NCBI GenBank assembly: GCA_029778945.1
Contig: JAKPBN010000428.1
Span: 1-36,288 of the forward strand
Reading direction: 5' to 3'
DNA from: Spirochaetota bacterium
Lineage (GTDB): Bacteria > Spirochaetota > Spirochaetia > Treponematales > Rectinemataceae
Length of the DNA stretch: 36,288 nt
Part shown: positions 7,021-14,668 of the stretch, in pieces
Layout: every line of letters begins with the position of its first letter
Numbering within the stretch: the first letter of the stretch is position 1
Notes under the pieces: model-generated
The model's database searches: none
What the model saw: only the letters and a program-made list of their open reading frames with translations
Told to the model about the DNA's origin: nothing
Position numbers and translations under genes: made by a program

Positions 7021-7815
7021 TTACCCCAGGAAGGCCCGGTCTATGATCCGGGCGTAGTCGCGGGCGGCGTAGCTTGAGGGCGCGCCTTCCCAGATGGTCT
7101 TGGATTTCTCCATAGTGCGGGGCAGGTACTCGGACTTGCAGACCTCGAAGATGGGCACCCGGAAGGCTGAGAAGAGGCCGCGGTATTCCTCGACCCGGCC
7201 AACCTTGTTCTCGGCCTTGGCGAAGATGAGGCAGTGGACCCTGATGGGCCGTCCCGCGTCCCGGGAGCAGGAGTCCACGTCGTCTATCATGGCCTCGAGG
7301 CCGGCTATGGAAAAGAGCTGGAATTCCAGGGGTATGATCACGGCCTCGCAGGCCGAGACGAGGACGCGCTCGAGGATCCCATCCGAGGGCGAGGAGTCGA
7401 CCACGATAAAGTCATAGGCCTCGGCCAGGGCCGCAAGATCGGCGGCGAAGGGGATAAGGGCCCGGCGGAGCTCAAGGTCGCCCACTTCTGTCCTGAGCCG
7501 GCGCCGCAGGAAGGGGATAAAGTCGAGGCCGGGCCTCACCTCCTTGCGGACCGTCGCGGCCAGATCGGGGCTTTCGCCGGAGGCATAGGCGGCCAGGGCG
7601 TCCCCGAGGCAGGCTTGGCTAGCGTGGCCCTCGCTGCCCACGCCAAAAAAGAGGCTCAGGTTGGCCTGGGGGTCGCCATCCACGAGGAGGACCTTCTGGC
7701 CGGCCCGGGCGAGGCCTGCCCCGAGGCAGAGGGCCGAGGTGGTCTTGCCCACCCCGCCCTTCTGGTTGGCGATAGCGACGCGCTTGAGGCCGAGGCTCTT
7801 GAGGCTTGAGGCCAT
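7021..7815 (-). CDS. ParA-family ATPase in the chemotaxis operon (ParC/PpfA-like role)
   Basis: This 264-residue ParA/MinD-superfamily ATPase has the deviant Walker A motif KGGVGKTT at 19-26, the Walker A' segment LLVDGDPQANLS near 43-54 and Walker B FIVVDSSPSDG near 136. ParA ATPases form nucleotide-dependent dimers that position cargo. No ParB or parS-like repeat is visible here. It sits between cheR and the unknown gene, 3 nt from each, inside the che operon. In Vibrio and Rhodobacter, ParA homologues encoded in chemotaxis clusters (ParC, PpfA) position receptor arrays. A similar role is the best inference, rather than chromosome partition. Confidence 0.9.
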   Translation of the reverse strand: MASSLKSLGLKRVAIANQKGGVGKTTSALCLGAGLARAGQKVLLVDGDPQANLSLFFGVGSEGHASQACLGDALAAYASGESPDLAATVRKEVRPGLDFIPFLRRRLRTEVGDLELRRALIPFAADLAALAEAYDFIVVDSSPSDGILERVLVSACEAVIIPLEFQLFSIAGLEAMIDDVDSCSRDAGRPIRVHCLIFAKAENKVGRVEEYRGLFSAFRVPIFEVCKSEYLPRTMEKSKTIWEGAPSSYAARDYARIIDRAFLG

Positions 7816-7818
7816 GGC

Positions 7819-8655
7819 CTAGACCGCCTTCCGGTAGATCGCCGGCTTCACATACTCGAAGGGACAGTCATCCCGGGGGATGGACTCCGAGTGGCCGATG
7901 AAGAGGTAGCCGCCGGGCTTGATCACCCGGTGGATCGAGGCCACAAGGCGGCGGCGGGAATCGGCATCAAAGTAGATCATGACGTTCCTGCAGAATACCA
8001 CATCAAAGCGGCCCTTGAAGGGAAAATCCTCCCGCATCAGGTTGAGGCGCTTGAAGAGGACCATGGCCTTGACCTCGGGCCTGATTGTCCAGAGGTCCTG
8101 GCCCCGGGTGGCCATGTAGGAGTCCACAAAGCGCCGGGGCAGGTCCTTGAGCTTGGCCCCCGCATAGCTCCCCTCCATGGCCTCGTTGAGGACGGTGGAG
8201 GAGATGTCGGTCGCGAGGATTCCCGCGTCGACCTTGCGGAACTCCTCCCCCAGGCTGTCCCGGATGGTCATGGCTATGCTGTAGGCTTCCTCCCCCGCGG
8301 CGCAGCCGGCGCTCCAGATCCTGAGCTCCCGGGCCTCGCCCTGGGCAAGGGCCGCCCGGAGGGGCACCAGGACCTTGGTCACCAGGAAGTCATAGTGCTC
8401 CTTCTCCCGGTAGAAATAGGAGTGGTTGGTCGTGAGGAGGTCGAGGAGCTTGCCGAATTCCAGGTCCCCTCCGCTTGTCCTCAGGAACTCCAGGTAGTCC
8501 CCAAAGGAGCTGAAGCCCAGGGCCTTTATGCGCTTGGAGAGGCGGGCCGATATGAGGGAGCGCTTTTGCTCCCCCATGCGGATGCCCGCCCTCTCGTAGA
8601 GAAGGCGGGCAATGTAGCCAAAGTCGGCGTCCAGGAGGGGAAGGAGGTCGCTCAT
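7819..8655 (-). CDS. cheR: CheR chemoreceptor methyltransferase
   Basis: CheR methylates receptor glutamates using S-adenosylmethionine. The protein has 278 residues, standard size. The N-terminal helical domain ends in LLTTNHSYFYREKEHYDFL, a close match to the CheR signature. The SAM-binding loop is RIWSAGCAAGEEAYSIAM near 112-129, followed by ILATDISSTVL and by DVVFCRNVMIYFD near 215. The C-terminus has GGYLFIGHSES, typical of the family. It lies 23 nt after cheW and 3 nt before the parA-like gene. No TPR or other extra domain is attached. Confidence 0.96.
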   Translation of the reverse strand: MSDLLPLLDADFGYIARLLYERAGIRMGEQKRSLISARLSKRIKALGFSSFGDYLEFLRTSGGDLEFGKLLDLLTTNHSYFYREKEHYDFLVTKVLVPLRAALAQGEARELRIWSAGCAAGEEAYSIAMTIRDSLGEEFRKVDAGILATDISSTVLNEAMEGSYAGAKLKDLPRRFVDSYMATRGQDLWTIRPEVKAMVLFKRLNLMREDFPFKGRFDVVFCRNVMIYFDADSRRRLVASIHRVIKPGGYLFIGHSESIPRDDCPFEYVKPAIYRKAV

Positions 8656-8678
8656 GGGAGCCTAGCCTCTCCAGGCAT

Positions 8679-9221
8679 TCAGGCCTTGGCCGGCTCGGCG
8701 CCGGCGGCGGAGACCGCGGCGAAGGTCTCCTGGTCCTGGACCACCTTTTCCACGTCTATGAGGATCTTGACCGAGTCCCCTACCTTGCCCATGCCCGAGA
8801 TGTAGCGCTCCTTGGCCGAGACGGACTTGAAGCGGGGTGGAGGCTCGATCTTGTCCTCGGGGATCTCCATCACCTCCTCCACCGTGTCGACGATAAAGCC
8901 TATCAGCACCCTATCTATCTCGGTGACGACGATGCAGGTCCGGTCGTCATAGGTCCTCTCCTCCAGGTCAAAGCGCAGGCGCAGGTCGACGATCGGGATC
9001 ACCTTGCCCCGGAGATTGATGACCCCCTTCACATAGGCGGGCATCTCGGGCACCTCCGAGATCCGCTGGAGCTCGATGATCTCGATGATAAAGCGTATGC
9101 CTATCCCGTAGGACTCCTTGCCGATCCTGAAAAAGAGGTACTTGTTCGCCTGGGTGTCCTCATTCTCGTCGTCGACGAGCATGGCATCGTCGTGGGAGAC
9201 TCCGCGATTCGTGTCGGACAT
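8679..9221 (-). CDS. cheW: CheW receptor-kinase coupling protein
   Basis: CheW links chemoreceptors to CheA in the array. The protein has 180 residues. An acidic, probably disordered lead of about 25 residues precedes a single CheW domain with the typical segments YLFFRIGKESYGIGI, PAYVKGVINLRGKVIPIVDL and CIVVTEIDRVLIGFIVDTV. A 15-residue Ala-rich tail follows. It starts 9 nt after the MCP stop and 23 nt before cheR, so receptor, coupling protein and methyltransferase are made together. The acidic N-terminal extension is longer than in E. coli CheW. Confidence 0.96.
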   Translation of the reverse strand: MSDTNRGVSHDDAMLVDDENEDTQANKYLFFRIGKESYGIGIRFIIEIIELQRISEVPEMPAYVKGVINLRGKVIPIVDLRLRFDLEERTYDDRTCIVVTEIDRVLIGFIVDTVEEVMEIPEDKIEPPPRFKSVSAKERYISGMGKVGDSVKILIDVEKVVQDQETFAAVSAAGAEPAKA

Positions 9222-9230
9222 TGGAACCCC

Positions 9231-11897
9231 CTAGAACTTTCCGAAATCGCCGTCATCGAGAGAGATGAGGTCGGCCGGGTTTGCCCCCGGGCCGCCCTTC
9301 TTTCCGGCCTTGGCGGGCAGGCCGTGGACCTGGGCCGGAGCCTTGGACCCGGCCTGCCGGGCCATCTCGTTCCTGAGCATGGCGAGGACCTCGGAGTTGC
9401 TGACCTTGGACTCCACAGACTTGAGCTTAAAGCGCGCGAGCATGGCCTTGAGCTGCTGGGACTGGGAGGAGAGCTCCTCGGCCGCGGAGGCCGATTCCTC
9501 GGCGCTCGCGGTGTTGGCCTGGGTGACCTGGTCGATCTGGTTGAGGCCGGTGGTGACCTGCTCGAGGCCGAGGGCCTGCTCCTTGCCGGCCACGGCGACC
9601 TGCTCGGCGAGTCCGGCGACCTGGGCCGCCCCGCCGACGATGGAGGTGAGCTGCTTGGCCGTGACGTCCACGAGGCCGTTGCCCCTCGCGATGTTGGAGA
9701 TGGCCTCGTCAACCATCCGCGTGGTGTCCTTGACGGAGTTGGCGCTCCGGACCGCGAGGTTGCGGACCTCCTCGGCGACGACGGCGAAGCCCTTGCCGTA
9801 CTTGCCCGCCCGGGCAGCCTCGACATTGGCGTTGAGGGCGAGGAGGTTGATCTGGAAGGAGATGTCGTCGATCGCCTTGACGATCTTGCGGATCTCCTCG
9901 GCGCTGGAGTTGATGTCGGTCATCGCGGCCACGAGGTCCTTCATCTGGACGTTGCCCTTCTCCGCGTCGTCCCGGGCCGTCTTGGCCAGGCCGTTGACCT
10001 GGACGGCGTTCTCGGTGTTGAGCTTGGTCTGGCTGGAGATCTCCGTGATCGAGGAGGTGATCTCCTCGAGGGAGGAGGCCTGCTCGGTCGCGCCCTGGGA
10101 GAGGGACTGGGAGGCCTGGGAGACCTGCTGGGAGCCGGCGGTGACCTGGTCGACCGCGGTGCTCACCTGGGAGAGGATGTCGTTGATCGACTCCAGGGAG
10201 GCGTTGAGGGCGCTCTTGAGGACGTCAAAGTCGCCCTTGTAGCTTCCCGTCATCGTCGTGGTGAGGTCGCCCTCGGCCAGGTGCTTCATGATCTCCGTGG
10301 TCTCGTTGATCGGGCTGATCACGAGGTCTAGGGTCTGGTTGACGCCCTCGACGATCTTGCGGTAGTCGCCCTGGTGCTTGTTCGCGTCCGCCCGGGTCTG
10401 GAGCTTGCCCTCCTCGGCGGCCTTGGAGAGCATGAGGGCGTCGGCCACGAGGCTGTTCACGGCCTCGATGCAGACATTGAGGTTGTTCTTGATCACATTG
10501 AAGTCGCCGTTGTAGGAGTCGGTGATCTTGGCCGGGATGGCACCCTTGGAGATCTGGTCCACATAGGACGCGGCCACGTTGAGGGGCCCGATCACGGCGT
10601 CGAGGGTCTGGTTGACCCCATCGACGATCCGGCGGTAGTCGCCCTGGTGCTTGCTCGCGTCCGCCCGGGTCGCGAGGCGGCCCTCGACTGCGGCCTTGGA
10701 GAGGACCCCTGCGTCGGCCACGAGGTTGTTGACCGCGTCGATGCAGAGGTTGAGGTTGTTCTTGATCACATTGAAGTCGCCGTTGTAGGAGTCGGTGATC
10801 TTGGCCGGGATGGCTCCCTTGGAGATCTGGTCCACATAGGAGGCGGCCACGTTGAGGGGTCCGATCACGGCGTCGAGGGTCTGGTTGACGCCCTCGACGA
10901 TCTTGCGGTAGTCGCCCTGGTGCCTCGTCGCGTCAGCCCGGGTCGCGAGGCGGCCCTCGACTGCGGCCTTGGCGAGCATGGCGGCGTCGGCCACGAGGGC
11001 GGAGATGGAGTCTATGGAGATGTTCATGGCCTTGCCCAGGTCGCCGAACTCGTCCTTGGTGCTGATCTCCATCTTTTGGGAAAGGTCGCCCCGGGCGATC
11101 TGGTCGACCTTCCCCACGGTCTTGCGGAGGGAGCGGGCGATCGAGTTGCCCAGGAAGAGGCCCACGAGGGTGGACACCAGGAACACGGCTAGGGTGATGA
11201 TGAGCATTATGACAATCGACGATCTCGCGGATTTGATGTCCCGGGAGGTGACGTCAGTGCCGTAGAATTTCTCCGCATAGGCCCGGAGCTTGTCCAGGGC
11301 CACGAGCATGGTGTCGTAGACCAGGCGCTTGTCCCCGGCGATCAGGGTATAGGCCTGGGCGAAAATCGCTTCCCGGGCGGCTGCGGCGCCTGTGCCAGCC
11401 TGGACGGCCGCCTGGGCGGGGGCTCCTGCCCGGGTAGGGGCCAAGGCCAGGGGGGCCTGGAGGCCGGCCTGGGGCTTGAGGGCCCGGGCCTGCTCGACGA
11501 GGCCCACTATGGAGTCGTTGTAGTCCTTGGCCGTGGAGATATAGGCCTTGAAGTCCGCCCAGAGCCGCGACTCCTCGGCCGTCATGGGGGTGCCCTCGAA
11601 GTCGGACATGGCCTTGTTGTAGGCATCCCGGAACTTGGCGATGTTGTCTATCTGGCGCTTGTAGTAGACCTCGTCGTCCACGCCCATGGGGTTGGAGATG
11701 GTCCGCATCGTGGCCTTGAGCTGGGCCAGGTTATAGGCTATGTCGTCCAGGTTGGTTATGGTCGGCAGGGTGACCTCGGGGACGAAGGCGATGGATTTCT
11801 CCAGTCTGGAGAGCTGCAGGACCCCGAGGAGCCCCACGAGCCCGCACAGCAGAGCAATGGTGAGGAAGCCCGCGAGAAGCTTCGCCCTGATCTTCAT
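9231..11897 (-). CDS. Transmembrane methyl-accepting chemotaxis protein with tandem HAMP-like repeats
   Basis: This chemoreceptor has 888 residues. TM1 is at about 8-29. A periplasmic helical domain with an Ala/Pro-rich insert (140-175) follows, then TM2 at about 227-250 and a HAMP domain to about 300. Next come three 91-residue tandem modules (301-391, 392-482, 483-573). The signalling domain follows, with its hairpin at 672-712 (ISFQINLLALNANVEAARAG). Methylation-region helices flank it (QGATEQASSLEEITSSITEI and ASAEESASAAEELSSQSQ). A flexible tail ends in LDDGDFGKF, possibly a tether for CheR or CheD; the tether role is inference. AAGGAGG precedes the ATG. It sits between cheA and cheW, so it is the cognate receptor of this system. 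The ligand cannot be inferred. Confidence 0.95.
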   Translation of the reverse strand: MKIRAKLLAGFLTIALLCGLVGLLGVLQLSRLEKSIAFVPEVTLPTITNLDDIAYNLAQLKATMRTISNPMGVDDEVYYKRQIDNIAKFRDAYNKAMSDFEGTPMTAEESRLWADFKAYISTAKDYNDSIVGLVEQARALKPQAGLQAPLALAPTRAGAPAQAAVQAGTGAAAAREAIFAQAYTLIAGDKRLVYDTMLVALDKLRAYAEKFYGTDVTSRDIKSARSSIVIMLIITLAVFLVSTLVGLFLGNSIARSLRKTVGKVDQIARGDLSQKMEISTKDEFGDLGKAMNISIDSISALVADAAMLAKAAVEGRLATRADATRHQGDYRKIVEGVNQTLDAVIGPLNVAASYVDQISKGAIPAKITDSYNGDFNVIKNNLNLCIDAVNNLVADAGVLSKAAVEGRLATRADASKHQGDYRRIVDGVNQTLDAVIGPLNVAASYVDQISKGAIPAKITDSYNGDFNVIKNNLNVCIEAVNSLVADALMLSKAAEEGKLQTRADANKHQGDYRKIVEGVNQTLDLVISPINETTEIMKHLAEGDLTTTMTGSYKGDFDVLKSALNASLESINDILSQVSTAVDQVTAGSQQVSQASQSLSQGATEQASSLEEITSSITEISSQTKLNTENAVQVNGLAKTARDDAEKGNVQMKDLVAAMTDINSSAEEIRKIVKAIDDISFQINLLALNANVEAARAGKYGKGFAVVAEEVRNLAVRSANSVKDTTRMVDEAISNIARGNGLVDVTAKQLTSIVGGAAQVAGLAEQVAVAGKEQALGLEQVTTGLNQIDQVTQANTASAEESASAAEELSSQSQQLKAMLARFKLKSVESKVSNSEVLAMLRNEMARQAGSKAPAQVHGLPAKAGKKGGPGANPADLISLDDGDFGKF
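10179..10997 (-). repeat. Three 273-bp tandem repeats encoding HAMP-like modules in the MCP
   Basis: The period is exactly 91 codons. Units are 10997-10725, 10724-10452 and 10451-10179. Each begins LVADA and contains HQGDYR, GVNQTLD and a YxGDF element. The first two units are nearly identical in DNA as well as protein; the third diverges in its second half (KHLAEGDLTTTMTGSYKGDF), which looks like a conventional HAMP end. Such poly-HAMP arrays relay signal between membrane and kinase-control tip. The near identity of units 1 and 2 points to recent duplication or ongoing gene conversion. Confidence 0.92.
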
Positions 11898-11927
11898 ATG
11901 ATCCTCCTTGTCGACTTTTCCGGCATG

Positions 11928-14138
11928 CTATTCGAGCCTGAGGGACATGAGGCGTCCCGTGTCTATGATAAAGCTGACGGTCCCATCCCCGAGGATGGAG
12001 CAGCCCGAGACTCCCTCGACCTTCCCGAGGTATTCCGAGAGGGACTTCACGACAATCTGCTGGTTGCCCACGACCTCGTCGATGAGTAGGCAGGCCTTCC
12101 GGCCGGCGCTCTGGACGACGATGATGATGCCCTGGGCGGGATCGAGGGCGGCCCCGGGGATGGAGAAGACCTCCCCAAGCTTGATGAGTGGAAGGATGGC
12201 GCCCCGCAGGTTGACCGCCTCCTCCCCGTGCTCGGTGACCGTGATCTGGGCCGGGGTGGCCTTGAAGAACTCGAGGATGTCCCCAAGGGGGATGGAGTAG
12301 TGGTTCTGGCCCGAGCGGAGCGTGATCCCGTCGATGATGGCCATCGTGAGGGGGATCTTGAGGATAAAGTCCGTGCCCTTGCCCTTCTCGGTCTTGATGT
12401 CCACCCGGCCCCGGATGCGCTCGAGGTTCTTCTTGACCACATCCATGCCCACGCCCCGGCCCGAGACCTCGGTGACGACATCGGCGGTGGAGAAGCCCGG
12501 CTCAAAGATCAGCTTCCAGGCCTCGTCGTCGGTGACGGCCGAGGGGTCGCCCTTGACAAGGCCCCGCTCCACGGCCTTCATGAGGATGCGCTCCCGGTCA
12601 AGGCCGGCCCCGTCGTCCCTCACGGAGATCCAGATCTCCGAGCCCTCGTACTTGGCGTCTAGGTAGATGGTGCCCGTGGGTGGCTTGCCCGCGGCGGACC
12701 GCTTGGCCGGGCTCTCAAGGCCATGGTCGATCGCGTTCCGCAGGATGTGGACCAGGGGATCGGAGACCTGCTCGATGACATTCTTGTCCATCTCGGTCTC
12801 CTGGCCCGAGGAGCGGAACTCCACGGGCTTGTCGAACTTGCGGGAGAGGTCGCGGATGAGGCGGGTCATCTTGTGGAAGAGGCCCTCCAGGGGGATCATC
12901 CGGATCATCATCGCCGTCTCCTGGATCTCCCGGCTGATCTTGTTGAGGCCCGAAAAGGACTTCTGGAAATTGTCCAGCTTGAGGCCCGAGAGGTCGGGGC
13001 TGTTGAGCACCATGGACTCGGCGGTGATCAGCTCGCCCACGAGCTCAAAGAGCTTGTCGAGCTTGGCGGTGTCCACCCGGATTTCCTTGCGCTGGATGTC
13101 GTCGACAATCCTCTCGGCGCTGCCGGCGGTGGCCCGCTGGATCTCCAGGGCCTTGTCCACATCGGCGGCCGCGGCGACCCCGGACTCCACGAGGATCTCC
13201 CCGAGGGGCCTCTCCTGGATGTCCAGGGCCTGCTTGATCTCCTCCTCTTTCACGGTTCCCAGATCGATGAGTATTTCCCCCAGGGGCCGGTAGCGGGACT
13301 CAGTCTGTGTTGCGGCGGACGAACCCTCCTCAGGGCAAGCTTTATCCGCGCCAACAAGAACGACGGCTTTCATCGCGTTCCTGATGCCATCGATCCCCTC
13401 AAGCACCATATTGGCAAGCGCATCGTTTACAGGTATTTCGCCCTGCCTTGCCTTGGCAAGCTGGTTTTCCATCTCCATGCACAGTTTTTCCAGGCGAGCA
13501 TAGCCAAAGAAACCCGAGTTGCCCTTGATGGTATGGATCGCCCGGAAAAGGTCGTTGATGGACTCCGCGCCACCAGGATCTCCGCGGCTCATGCTGAGGG
13601 CCTTGACTTCAGCCTCATCCATAAGGTCAACGCATTCCGAGAGAAAACGATCCACCATGTCATGGGTGATGAGCTCGGACAGGGTGATACAGTTGCATGG
13701 CCCCGATTCCCCTGCCTTGGCTTTTCCCTGCTTGAGCCCCTCGATCCGGCGGGCAAGAGCAATAGTCCTATCCTTGGTCAAGCCAGACGCATCCTCGTCA
13801 CTGTTGTCCCGCTCAACAACCCCGACCGAAAGCCTTAGGCAATCAATGGTCTTAAGGATGTCGTCCATGGACTCTGGATCCACGGGACTCAGGGCCTTGA
13901 TAAAATAATCAAGGAGGGATTCGGCCTCATGGGTCAAGGCCTTGATCCTCTCAAAGCCCAGGTAGGCCGCTGAGCCCTTTACGGAATGGAATAGACGGAA
14001 AACTGAATTCAGGCATCCGGCGTTATCCGCACAGGATGCCTTCTCCAGCTGTATTTCCGCGTCGTCGAGGCGCTCATAGGCTTCGGAAATAAAGGATTGG
14101 ATAATCTCCCCGGTTTCCTGGTCCACTTCTTTTTTCAA
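11928..14138 (-). CDS. cheA: CheA chemotaxis histidine kinase with two Hpt domains
   Basis: CheA has 736 residues. The first Hpt domain carries H51 (FHSVKGSAAYLG) and the second H202 (IHTIKGNSGFFG). Two PLGEIL half-motifs follow at 284-308 and 310-334, resembling the T2SSE_N/MshEN domain of secretion ATPases and sitting where P2 would be. Then come the dimerisation helices (about 354-430), the ATPase domain with its N-box (HILRNAIDHGLES), DDGAGLD at 508-514 and the G2 box SGRGVGMDVVKKN, and a CheW-like P5 domain from about 600. The start is TTG with GAGAGG 8 nt upstream; a GTG five codons on is the alternative. Base composition changes inside the gene near 13.3 kb: the Hpt-encoding part is clearly lower in GC than the rest. 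It is the first gene of the operon. Confidence 0.96.
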   Translation of the reverse strand: MKKEVDQETGEIIQSFISEAYERLDDAEIQLEKASCADNAGCLNSVFRLFHSVKGSAAYLGFERIKALTHEAESLLDYFIKALSPVDPESMDDILKTIDCLRLSVGVVERDNSDEDASGLTKDRTIALARRIEGLKQGKAKAGESGPCNCITLSELITHDMVDRFLSECVDLMDEAEVKALSMSRGDPGGAESINDLFRAIHTIKGNSGFFGYARLEKLCMEMENQLAKARQGEIPVNDALANMVLEGIDGIRNAMKAVVLVGADKACPEEGSSAATQTESRYRPLGEILIDLGTVKEEEIKQALDIQERPLGEILVESGVAAAADVDKALEIQRATAGSAERIVDDIQRKEIRVDTAKLDKLFELVGELITAESMVLNSPDLSGLKLDNFQKSFSGLNKISREIQETAMMIRMIPLEGLFHKMTRLIRDLSRKFDKPVEFRSSGQETEMDKNVIEQVSDPLVHILRNAIDHGLESPAKRSAAGKPPTGTIYLDAKYEGSEIWISVRDDGAGLDRERILMKAVERGLVKGDPSAVTDDEAWKLIFEPGFSTADVVTEVSGRGVGMDVVKKNLERIRGRVDIKTEKGKGTDFILKIPLTMAIIDGITLRSGQNHYSIPLGDILEFFKATPAQITVTEHGEEAVNLRGAILPLIKLGEVFSIPGAALDPAQGIIIVVQSAGRKACLLIDEVVGNQQIVVKSLSEYLGKVEGVSGCSILGDGTVSFIIDTGRLMSLRLE

Positions 14139-14172
14139 GGATTTTACCTCTCACAAGAGCCCACGCAGACGA

Positions 14173-14200
14173 AGTATATGCGGTGATATTCGTTGCGCAA
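14173..14200 (-). promoter_or_regulatory. Candidate sigma-70 promoter for the che operon
   Basis: On the minus strand TTGCGC (-35; only the TTG matches) is followed after 16 nt by TATACT (-10; five of six). The expected transcript would start about 28 nt before the cheA TTG. No sigma-28 element was found on this strand here. Confidence 0.35.
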
Positions 14201-14292
14201 GGGCAAAGCCAAGGGAATTGCGCATTTTCACAGGCCTTGAGGCATGTGCCTCGCTGTGTCCAATTTATGAACAATAATGTAAGAGATATGAA

Positions 14293-14310
14293 TAATTGCA
14301 TTAATTGCAT
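14293..14310. repeat. Perfect 9-bp tandem direct repeat, TAATTGCAT twice
   Basis: Two adjacent exact copies of TAATTGCAT lie about 90 nt upstream of the candidate cheA -35 box. The next TTGCAT in the spacer is the -35 box of the candidate promoter at 14487. A tandem operator for a regulator is possible; chance in AT-rich DNA is also possible. Confidence 0.5.
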
Positions 14311-14429
14311 ACTTTACTAAATTTTCCGGGGAAGGCATCGGCCTTTATCCTGGAGGATAGCCCCTTTCCCCCCCTTGGGCTGTTTCTTCTTGCAAAATCG
14401 CGCTGTGTTGCGCTATAGACCCAGGTAAA

Positions 14430-14448
14430 TATGATAATAAATATCATA
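14430..14448. repeat. Inverted repeat TATGATA-N5-TATCATA
   Basis: Perfect 7-bp arms around a 5-nt AT spacer lie just upstream of the candidate kinase promoter. The size fits a dimeric regulator's operator. It is a pure AT-rich symmetry, so the evidence is modest. Confidence 0.45.
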
Positions 14449-14486
14449 AAATAAGGAATAATAGTCGAAAATCCAGAGCAGCAGTA

Positions 14487-14514
14487 TTGCATCGTGTCCG
14501 GAACTCGCTATGCT
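14487..14514 (+). promoter_or_regulatory. Candidate sigma-70 promoter for the first kinase gene
   Basis: TTGCAT at 14487-14492 and TATGCT at 14509-14514 are separated by 16 nt (four of six matches each). The expected leader is about 145 nt. Assigned by eye only. Confidence 0.35.
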
Positions 14515-14541
14515 TTTAACTAAAGGGAGTTGTAGCGCTTG

Positions 14542-14568
14542 CTTTGTTTGCGGCTGAATGGCCGACAA
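14542..14568 (+). promoter_or_regulatory. Weak sigma-28-like element upstream of the first kinase gene
   Basis: GCCGACAA at 14561-14568 matches the sigma-28 -10 consensus GCCGATAA in seven of eight bases. Eleven nt upstream is CTTTGTTT, which keeps only the GTTT half of the -35 consensus TAAAGTTT. Far weaker than the element at 23741. Confidence 0.2.
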
Positions 14569-14668
14569 TATGCCCGCTTGGCCTAAAAGCGGTCCCTAGC
14601 CGCGATTGGTGAGCCCGGCCGGCTTGCCGGGGCCCTGTATCCAGTTTACGGAAGCAGAAGGTTAAGCA

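Larger units (their letters stand above)
14139..14668. other. 530-nt AT-rich intergenic region between divergent cheA operon and kinase gene
   Basis: No convincing gene lies here; the short open frames have poor starts and no family resemblance. It is much more AT-rich than its surroundings and holds candidate promoters on both strands, a 9-bp tandem repeat and a short inverted repeat, listed separately. It is the natural control region for the che operon leftwards and the two kinase genes rightwards. Confidence 0.7.

Noticed and set aside
7021-7815. ParA gene taken as a sign of a plasmid or of a nearby replication origin
   Set aside because: No ParB, parS-like sites, DnaA boxes or replication gene are present; the gene is embedded in the che operon.
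14074-14492. Two short minus-strand frames in the cheA upstream region
   Set aside because: They have no ribosome-binding site of note, overlap candidate promoter elements and show no family resemblance.
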